DNA of 64,000 nt from Ignavibacteriales bacterium (GTDB taxonomy: Bacteria > Bacteroidota > Ignavibacteria > Ignavibacteriales > Melioribacteraceae), in the NCBI GenBank assembly GCA_020635275.1, contig JACKAA010000005.1, positions 62,001-126,000 of the forward strand. The letters are read 5' to 3'. The number at the start of each line of letters is the position of its first letter. The stretch's first letter is position 1. The notes beneath the pieces are model-generated. The model was given only the letters and a program-made list of their open reading frames with translations, was not told where the DNA came from and ran no database searches. Position numbers and translations under genes: made by a program. Of this stretch, positions 55,589-61,664 are shown piece by piece.

Positions 55589-56437
55589 TTATAATTTTTT
55601 TTCTTCATACATTGAATCGATATAGCAAGTGTGTTTATCTTGCTCAATTTCTTTGTAAGAATTTAACCTTGCCATCATATTATCGAAATCAACTTTATGA
55701 CCATCAAATTCTGGCCCATCAACACAAACAAATTTAACTTCTCCGCCAACATTAACTCTGCAGCCACCACACATTCCGGTTCCATCAACCATAATTGTAT
55801 TTAATGAAACTTCTGTATAAACCTCATATGGTCTGGTCGTTTCAGCACAGAATTTCATCATAATTGGTGGTCCAATTGCAATTACCATATCCGGTTTTGG
55901 ATCTCTTTCGCATAATTCTTTTAGCGGTTCTGTGACTAATGCTTTTCTACCATAACTTCCGTCATCTGTGCAGATAATTAATTCGTCTGCAATTTTTCTC
56001 ATTTCTTCTTCCATAATTATCAGATCTTTATTTCTAGCACCAATAATTATTTTAACATCATTACCGGCCGCTTTAAATGCCTCAGCAATTGGATGAAGCG
56101 GAGCAACACCAATTCCGCCGCCAACACAAACAATTGTTCCATGTTTTTTAATATGAGTCGGAGTTCCGAGTGGGCCAACTAAAACAGGAATGTCATCGCC
56201 TTCATTTAATTTAGAAAGTTCATCAGTTGTCATTCCCACAACTTGAAAAATAATTGTAATTGTACCTTCGTTTATATCAGCATCAGCAATTGTAAGAGGA
56301 ATTCTCTCGCCCAAATCTTCATCAATTTGGAGAATTATAAATTGCCCTGCAGCTCTTTCTTCTGCAATTGAAGGAGCGTCAAGTTTCATTTTATAGACAG
56401 TATCTGAAAGTTTTTCTTTTAAGACAATCTTCGCCAT
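55589..56437 (-). CDS. nfnA: NfnA/SudB-type small subunit (FAD, NAD(H) and [2Fe-2S])
   Basis: This 282-residue protein is a dihydroorotate dehydrogenase electron-transfer subunit-like flavoprotein. An FAD-binding barrel (ERIPLTIADADI, FQVVGMTTDEL) and an NAD-binding domain (VCVGGGIGVAPLHPIAEAF, LIICTDDGSYG) are followed by the [2Fe-2S] site DGTGMCGGCRVNVGG...FVCVDGPEFDGHKVDF. With the adjacent large subunit it forms the NfnAB complex, which couples NADH, NADPH and ferredoxin by electron bifurcation. The start has a weak ribosome-binding site (GGTGA). A hairpin lies 41-56 bases upstream of the ATG. Confidence 0.87.
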   Translation of the reverse strand: MAKIVLKEKLSDTVYKMKLDAPSIAEERAAGQFIILQIDEDLGERIPLTIADADINEGTITIIFQVVGMTTDELSKLNEGDDIPVLVGPLGTPTHIKKHGTIVCVGGGIGVAPLHPIAEAFKAAGNDVKIIIGARNKDLIIMEEEMRKIADELIICTDDGSYGRKALVTEPLKELCERDPKPDMVIAIGPPIMMKFCAETTRPYEVYTEVSLNTIMVDGTGMCGGCRVNVGGEVKFVCVDGPEFDGHKVDFDNMMARLNSYKEIEQDKHTCYIDSMYEEKKL

Positions 56438-56477
56438 AAATCACCAAATTGTAAATAAAAATGTTTTACTATATAAA

Positions 56478-56493
56478 AGGATGTTAGCATCCT
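56478..56493 (-). terminator. Hairpin between the hypothetical envelope gene and nfnA
   Basis: AGGATG (56478-56483) pairs with CATCCT (56488-56493) around a TTAG loop. On the minus strand it is followed by TTTTATATAG, so it may end the upstream gene (56565-57179). A TTG-N21-TATTTTTA pair (56524-56493, minus) would place the nfnA start site inside this hairpin, so it may instead cap the nfnA leader. Confidence 0.4.
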
Positions 56494-56564
56494 AAAAATA
56501 ATAAAATTTTTACATTTTCAGCAATTTTTTTAATTTTTTGATAAAAGTTAGTTATTTAACGGAA

Positions 56565-57179
56565 TTAAAGATTATAGCCAATATTTAGACCAATATTGTA
56601 AACATTTGAATCCCAAATGAAGTGATGCTTCCCAAAACTATAATCAGATAAACCAATACTTAACAAAGGCTGAAAAAATATAAGGTCATTAAAAACTTCT
56701 GGACTGTATTCTATTCCAAAATCAAGATTAAAAAATAATTCCGGATTTGATTGAGTCTTAATTTCAGTTTTTTCATTTATTCTAACATTTCCGGCGTTGA
56801 ATAACCTTAATTGTAGTCCAAATACAACATCAAAATTTGTAAAAAGATTATTATATTTTACAAAAATTTGATCCTTAATAAAATGATTCTTATAGCACAA
56901 ACGTCTTGAAATAGATCCATCTTCAGTAAATGAAAAATTTGTTAATTCATATCCTAAATGCATGCCGAAAGAAATTAAATTGTCTGATTCAAACTCGCCT
57001 CTAAGGCCGATAGTTATTGAGTAACCGTTATTATATTCTGATGTGCTTTCAATTGAATAAACCTTTGAATTTGTCATTCCTAAATAACTGCCGCCAATGA
57101 ATAAACTATATTGATCCGTTTGATAGTTTAATATTGAAGGTAAGTGAAATAGTATGATTAAAAACTTGTAAGTATTCAT
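56565..57179 (-). CDS. Hypothetical envelope protein, possible small outer-membrane barrel
   Basis: This 204-residue protein is of a type I do not recognise. It opens with a hydrophobic segment (MNTYKFLIILFHLPSIL) that may be a signal peptide, though no clear cleavage site follows. The rest is made of short alternating strands with aromatic residues (YSLFIGGSYLGM, ISFGMHLGYEL, FFNLDFGIEY, FQPLLSIGLSDYSF) and ends GLNIGYNL, compatible with an eight- to ten-strand barrel like PorT/OmpW. It stands between nfnA and pntA and is read with nfnA, but across a hairpin. Function unknown. Confidence 0.6.
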   Translation of the reverse strand: MNTYKFLIILFHLPSILNYQTDQYSLFIGGSYLGMTNSKVYSIESTSEYNNGYSITIGLRGEFESDNLISFGMHLGYELTNFSFTEDGSISRRLCYKNHFIKDQIFVKYNNLFTNFDVVFGLQLRLFNAGNVRINEKTEIKTQSNPELFFNLDFGIEYSPEVFNDLIFFQPLLSIGLSDYSFGKHHFIWDSNVYNIGLNIGYNL

Positions 57180-57338
57180 TTATTATTATTAAAATTATTG
57201 TTTAAAATTTGTCAAAACAATGAATATCATTTTGACCGTATATTTTTTTATTTTACAAACATATTTGATTTTAGAGACATATAACTTATTTTAGGAACCA
57301 AATTTATCTTATAAAAAACTCATTTAAGGAGATTGAAA

Positions 57339-58481
57339 GTGGTTATAGCAATACCTAAAGAGATTCTTAAAAATGAAAACCGCGTCTCCATTGTTCCCGA
57401 TGTTGCTTCCAAACTAATTAAAAAAGGCTTTTCAATAATTGTTGAACAAAATGCCGGAATAAATGCTGGTTTTACTGATAAGCAATACATTGAGGCTGGA
57501 GCAAAAATTGTTGATACTCCTGAAGAATTATATTCTTCTGCTGAAATAATATTAAAAGTTCAAAGACCAATTGAAAATCCGGAAAGCGGAAAACATGAAA
57601 TTGATATAATTCCTGACGGTAAATTGTTAATTGCATTGATGTACACTTTGCACTATCCGCAAGTTGCAAAACAATGTGCTGAAAAAGGAATTAACATACT
57701 TTCAATGGATGCAATTCCCAGAACAACTTTAGCTCAGAAAATGGATGCGCTTAGTTCACAGGCAAATATTGCAGGTTACAAATCAGTTTTAATGACAGCT
57801 AATGAATTAGGTAAAATATTTCCATTAATGATGACTGCAGCTGGAACAATTCAACCGGCTAGAGTTGTAATTATGGGTGCTGGTGTTGCCGGTTTACAAG
57901 CTCTTGGAACTGCAAAACGTTTAGGTGCAATAGTTGAAGTTTCTGATATTCGCCCTTCGGTTAAAGAAGAAGTTGAAAGTTTGGGCGGCCGTTTTATTGA
58001 AGTTGATACAGATGAAAATATGCAGGATGAAGGCGGTTATGCAAAAGAAGCATCTGAAGAATTTTTAAAAAAACAAAAAGAATTAATTTTTAAACATGTA
58101 ACCCATGCAGATATTGTAATTACAACTGCTTTAGTTCCGGGTAAAAAAGCGCCTATTTTAGTTACTGAAGAAATGGTTAAAAATATGCGGCCTGGTTCAG
58201 TTGTACTTGATATGGCAGTGGAATTTGGTGGAAACTGTGAAGTTAGTGAAAATGGAAAAACTGTTAAAAAACATGGAGTTACAATAATAGGCGAACCGAA
58301 TTTACCAAGTCTTGTTGCAACAAATTCAAGTGAAGTATACAGTAAAAATTTAATGGCATTACTTGATCATATTGTAAAAGAAGGTAAATTGGATTTAAAC
58401 CTTGATGATGAAATTGTTAAAGGATCGCTTATTACGTTTAATAAAGAAGTAATTCAAGAAAGAACAAAAAGTTTATTATAA
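57339..58481 (+). CDS. pntAA: NAD(P) transhydrogenase subunit alpha part 1 (NAD(H)-binding, soluble)
   Basis: This 380-residue protein is the NAD(H)-binding domain I of proton-translocating transhydrogenase. The start is probably the GTG at 57339, because AAGGAG at 57326-57331 is 7 bases before it; the frame also has a TTG at 57333, which is too close. Family motifs: MVIAIPKEILKNENRVSIVPD, the dinucleotide site VVIMGAGVAGLQALGTAKRLGA, and RPGSVVLDMAVEFGGNCE. It has no transmembrane part; that is supplied by the next gene. It forms the three-subunit (Rhodospirillum-type) enzyme with pntAB and pntB. Confidence 0.95.
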   Translation: MVIAIPKEILKNENRVSIVPDVASKLIKKGFSIIVEQNAGINAGFTDKQYIEAGAKIVDTPEELYSSAEIILKVQRPIENPESGKHEIDIIPDGKLLIALMYTLHYPQVAKQCAEKGINILSMDAIPRTTLAQKMDALSSQANIAGYKSVLMTANELGKIFPLMMTAAGTIQPARVVIMGAGVAGLQALGTAKRLGAIVEVSDIRPSVKEEVESLGGRFIEVDTDENMQDEGGYAKEASEEFLKKQKELIFKHVTHADIVITTALVPGKKAPILVTEEMVKNMRPGSVVLDMAVEFGGNCEVSENGKTVKKHGVTIIGEPNLPSLVATNSSEVYSKNLMALLDHIVKEGKLDLNLDDEIVKGSLITFNKEVIQERTKSLL

Positions 58482-58498
58482 AAATTTAGGGTAATAAA

Positions 58499-58783
58499 AT
58501 GGAAATTCATGAACTAATAATGCTGATTTACGTATTTGCTTTAGCAATATTTGTCGGATTTGAACTCATTACAAAAGTTCCACCAACTTTACATACACCT
58601 TTGATGTCGGGATCAAACGCAATTTCAGGTATTACAATTGTCGGTGCTTTACTAAGTGCCGGATTAGAGGAATTTGGAATCAGTACAGTATTGGGTTTAA
58701 TTGCTTTGATCTTTGCCACAATTAATGTTGTTGGCGGATACTTAGTTACAGATAGAATGCTAAAAATGTTTAAAAAGAAATAG
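58499..58783 (+). CDS. pntAB: NAD(P) transhydrogenase subunit alpha part 2 (membrane)
   Basis: This 94-residue protein has three transmembrane helices (about 5-20, 35-58 and 62-84). FVGFELITKVPPTLHTPLMSGSNAISGI is the conserved motif of the alpha membrane domain that lines the proton path. It lies 17 bases after pntAA and 9 bases before pntB, as in other three-gene pnt operons. Confidence 0.95.
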   Translation: MEIHELIMLIYVFALAIFVGFELITKVPPTLHTPLMSGSNAISGITIVGALLSAGLEEFGISTVLGLIALIFATINVVGGYLVTDRMLKMFKKK

Positions 58784-58792
58784 GGGAATATC

Positions 58793-60181
58793 ATGGAAAT
58801 CATTTCATATTTAATTTATTTAATTGCCTCTATCCTTTTTATTTTTGGAATTAAAAAACTTGGTTCACCAAAAACAGCAAGACAAGGCAATTTTCTATCT
58901 TCATTAGGTATGTTTTTGGCTGTTGTAATTACTCTTTTTGATCAACGAGTTTTGACATTTGAGTACATCCTTATTGGGATAATTATTGGTTCTGCAGTTG
59001 GTGCAGTTATGGCTTTAAAAGTTCCAATGACCGGAATGCCTCAAATGGTCGGTTTGCTAAATGGATTTGGTGGAGGTGCATCGGCATTAGTTGCATTTGC
59101 TGAATATTATCACATTATGAATACAGCCGGAACTTTTGATGTTGCAACTGGAGTAACACTTGTATTATCAGTTCTTATTGGCGCGGTTACATTTACAGGA
59201 TCATTTATTGCCTTTGGTAAATTACAAGGTTTTATTACCGGTAAAGTTGTAAAATATCCTTTGCAGAATCCAATAAATATTCTTCTGCTTTTAATGGTTC
59301 TGGCAGCTGGAGTAATTGTTGTCCTTGAACCAGCGAATGATTCAAATCTTTTGGGAATTGCTGGTGTTTCATTGATTCTTGGAGTCCTTTTGGTATTACC
59401 AATAGGCGGAGCAGATATGCCGGTTGCTGTTTCTCTGTTGAATTCATATTCTGGCCTAGCTGCATCTATGACTGGTTTTGTTCTTCAAAATAATATGTTA
59501 ATTATTGCCGGTGCACTAGTTGGTGCTTCTGGAATTATTCTTACATTAATTATGTGCAGGGGAATGAACCGATCATTAATGAATGTTGTATTAGGTGGTT
59601 GGGAAGACGCTGGTTCAGGTGGCGCAGGTTCCGGTGATGGTCCCCAAGGAGATGTGAAATCTGTGGATGCTGAAGAATTAGCAATGATTCTTGATTCAGC
59701 TCAGAATGTAGTAATTGTTCCTGGTTATGGAATGGCTGTTGCTCAAGCACAACATGCTGTTAGGGATTTGACAAATATTTTAGAAAAGAAAAATATTAAT
59801 GTTCGTTTTGCAATTCACCCTGTTGCTGGTAGAATGCCAGGACACATGAATGTTCTGTTAGCTGAAGCGCAAGTTTCATATGATAAACTCTTTGCACTTG
59901 AAGATATAAATGATGATTTTCCAAATGTTGATGTTGCATTAATAATTGGTGCAAATGATGTTGTGAATCCTGCTGCACGTCATGACCAAAGTTCCCCAAT
60001 ATACGGAATGCCAATTTTAAATGTTGATTATGCCAAAACGGTTGTTATTAATAAAAGATCTATGAATGTTGGTTATGCAGGAATTCAAAATGAATTATTC
60101 TTTTATCCAAACGCATTGATGTTTTTTGGAAGTGCAAAAGAAGCAGTAAATAAATTAGTAAACGAAATTAAAGAGTTGTAA
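58793..60181 (+). CDS. pntB: NAD(P) transhydrogenase subunit beta
   Basis: This 462-residue subunit has eight or nine transmembrane helices in its first 270 residues (with GMPQMVGLLNGFGGGASALVA and PIGGADMPVAVSLLNSYSGLAAS). A short glycine-rich linker follows, then the soluble NADP(H)-binding domain III (VPGYGMAVAQAQHAVRDL, HPVAGRMPGHMNVLLAEA, GANDVVNPAA, VVINKRSMNVGYAGIQN). It completes the pump that reduces NADP+ with NADH using the proton gradient. A hairpin at 60185-60221 follows the stop. Confidence 0.97.
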   Translation: MEIISYLIYLIASILFIFGIKKLGSPKTARQGNFLSSLGMFLAVVITLFDQRVLTFEYILIGIIIGSAVGAVMALKVPMTGMPQMVGLLNGFGGGASALVAFAEYYHIMNTAGTFDVATGVTLVLSVLIGAVTFTGSFIAFGKLQGFITGKVVKYPLQNPINILLLLMVLAAGVIVVLEPANDSNLLGIAGVSLILGVLLVLPIGGADMPVAVSLLNSYSGLAASMTGFVLQNNMLIIAGALVGASGIILTLIMCRGMNRSLMNVVLGGWEDAGSGGAGSGDGPQGDVKSVDAEELAMILDSAQNVVIVPGYGMAVAQAQHAVRDLTNILEKKNINVRFAIHPVAGRMPGHMNVLLAEAQVSYDKLFALEDINDDFPNVDVALIIGANDVVNPAARHDQSSPIYGMPILNVDYAKTVVINKRSMNVGYAGIQNELFFYPNALMFFGSAKEAVNKLVNEIKEL

Positions 60182-60184
60182 AAA

Positions 60185-60221
60185 TTTTAGGCTGTCTTTA
60201 ATTAAGATGGCCTAAAAAAAA
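60185..60221. terminator. Bidirectional hairpin between pntB and the regulator gene
   Basis: A stem of 14 pairs (two G-T) forms between 60185-60198 and 60204-60217 with a 5-base loop. On the plus strand it is flanked by A tracts; on the minus strand the 3' side runs into TTTTT. It fills the 40-base gap between two convergent genes and probably serves both. Confidence 0.6.
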
Positions 60222-61463
60222 TCACCAAACAATTAAACTTGGATCAATTTCTTTTGTGAAAAGTAATTCAGTTGAAAGAACTTCTCTGTTGTAACCTTTA
60301 GATTTAAATAAAATTAAATAGTAATCGGGAAAATTTTCATAATTTTCTTCAAAGTTTTTATTTAATTCATTTATTGAATTTTGATTACTTAAATATTTTA
60401 CAATTCCTACTGAACCAGTAGCATAAAAACTTACAATTAGATAAATTGTTTTTTTATTTGGACCGGGTACTTTTAAAAATAATGAATAATCAATATGATC
60501 AAAAGCCGGAACACCTGTTCTAATATAAGTTTGAAGTGAATCATGAGAATCATTTGATTTAATTTCTAGTTTTTCTTCTCCAATAATATTATAACTAATA
60601 CCCAAATTTTCAATTATTTGATTAAGAATTCCTAATGTCCAAAATGATCCAAGAAATACAATATCATGAGATTTAATATCATTTGAATTTAAATTTGTGG
60701 CACTTTTAATTAGAAAGTCTACATTTTTACCCTTAAACAATTTTACAAGATGGGGCAAAGGCCAAACAGCCGCTTGATTAAAAAATGAGAAAGGTAATTT
60801 TTTGAAATTATCTCTTTGTTTTTCCTCAGATTTAAATTTTTCAAATTCACCTTCATTATTTATCATAGAATTTCTATACATCTTTCTAATTGGGGTGGTA
60901 TTAAATTCAGAAAAATCTGAATAATATATAAAATCATCTCCAAGTGATATAATTTTGGGATTCTCCGAATTAATAAAACTATCCAACAAATTGCTGCTGT
61001 AACTGTAATTTATTTGAGATGGTAAAGCTGAAGTTTGTGGTTGTTTCGTTAATAAATACAGAATAATAAATAATAAAATAAATACTACAGGTAATAAAAT
61101 TACATAAGGATTTCTAACTAAATCCCTAATATTCTCTTTAGAATAGTTAAAAAATATAACCTCGTAATGTCCTTTGGGAATTTTAACTCTTAACTTAGTA
61201 CGTTTTCCCATATTCTGGTAATAACGCTCTAATTTTTTTCTCAAATTATAAACAGATACTCTAATTAGTGTATCTTCATTTGGATTAAAACTTGCGTCTT
61301 TCTTAAAAACGTCAATGGCTATAGAATATTCACTTGGTGTTTTACCAGAAATTTCACATTTTACTAAATAGGTAAGTAGTTTAGCATTAAGTTTTGAATT
61401 AATAAAACTATTACTTTTTAAAATCTCGTCTAGAATCTGCAGTTTTTGATTTTTATCAATCAT
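60222..61463 (-). CDS. Membrane-anchored winged-helix regulator with an extracytoplasmic sensor domain
   Basis: This 413-residue protein has three parts. Residues 1-108 match the winged-helix-like domain found at the start of many bacterial adenylate cyclase/TPR proteins: PSEYSIAIDVFKKDASFNP, then NEDTLIRVSVYNLRKKLERYY and a wing-like KIPKGHYEV. One transmembrane helix (about 119-139, LLPVVFILLFIILYLL) follows, and about 270 residues lie outside the membrane. That outer part has GDDFIYY, VFLGSFWTLG and ATGSVGIVKYLSN, and I do not recognise it as a known family. The layout resembles ToxR-type one-component regulators. It is divergent from a TonB-dependent receptor gene and shares a 201-base promoter region with a perfect palindrome. 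Confidence 0.8.
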   Translation of the reverse strand: MIDKNQKLQILDEILKSNSFINSKLNAKLLTYLVKCEISGKTPSEYSIAIDVFKKDASFNPNEDTLIRVSVYNLRKKLERYYQNMGKRTKLRVKIPKGHYEVIFFNYSKENIRDLVRNPYVILLPVVFILLFIILYLLTKQPQTSALPSQINYSYSSNLLDSFINSENPKIISLGDDFIYYSDFSEFNTTPIRKMYRNSMINNEGEFEKFKSEEKQRDNFKKLPFSFFNQAAVWPLPHLVKLFKGKNVDFLIKSATNLNSNDIKSHDIVFLGSFWTLGILNQIIENLGISYNIIGEEKLEIKSNDSHDSLQTYIRTGVPAFDHIDYSLFLKVPGPNKKTIYLIVSFYATGSVGIVKYLSNQNSINELNKNFEENYENFPDYYLILFKSKGYNREVLSTELLFTKEIDPSLIVW

Positions 61464-61523
61464 TATAATAAAAGTTAAAAGCCTTATTGCATAAAATTAT
61501 CTATATGTAATATAACAATTTAC

Positions 61524-61602
61524 AACGTATTTAACAGTTAATTAACTGTCAATTTCACTGTTTTTCACTAGCTTTTCATCCTGCTTGTAAATATAATACG
61601 TT
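61524..61602. promoter_or_regulatory. Shared regulatory region: palindrome, phased repeats and flanking inverted repeat
   Basis: The gap between the membrane regulator and the TonB receptor holds a perfect 16-bp palindrome (ACAGTTAATTAACTGT, 61534-61549). TTTCACT follows at 61553-61559 and 61563-61569, with TTTCATC at 61574-61580, so the copies are 10 and 11 bases apart, about one helical turn. AACGTATT (61524-61531) and AATACGTT (61595-61602) form an inverted repeat around the whole block. This looks like a regulator-binding region; the link to the adjacent regulator is inferred from position. Confidence 0.55.
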
Positions 61603-61664
61603 CCCCACTTATAAAAGTTTAATTTCATGGGTGCGATAGTTGTTTGAAATTGGAGGAAAATAAC

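Noticed and set aside
57333..57338. TTG start for pntAA
   Set aside because: It lies only one base after the AAGGAG sequence; the GTG at 57339 has correct spacing and gives the usual N-terminus.
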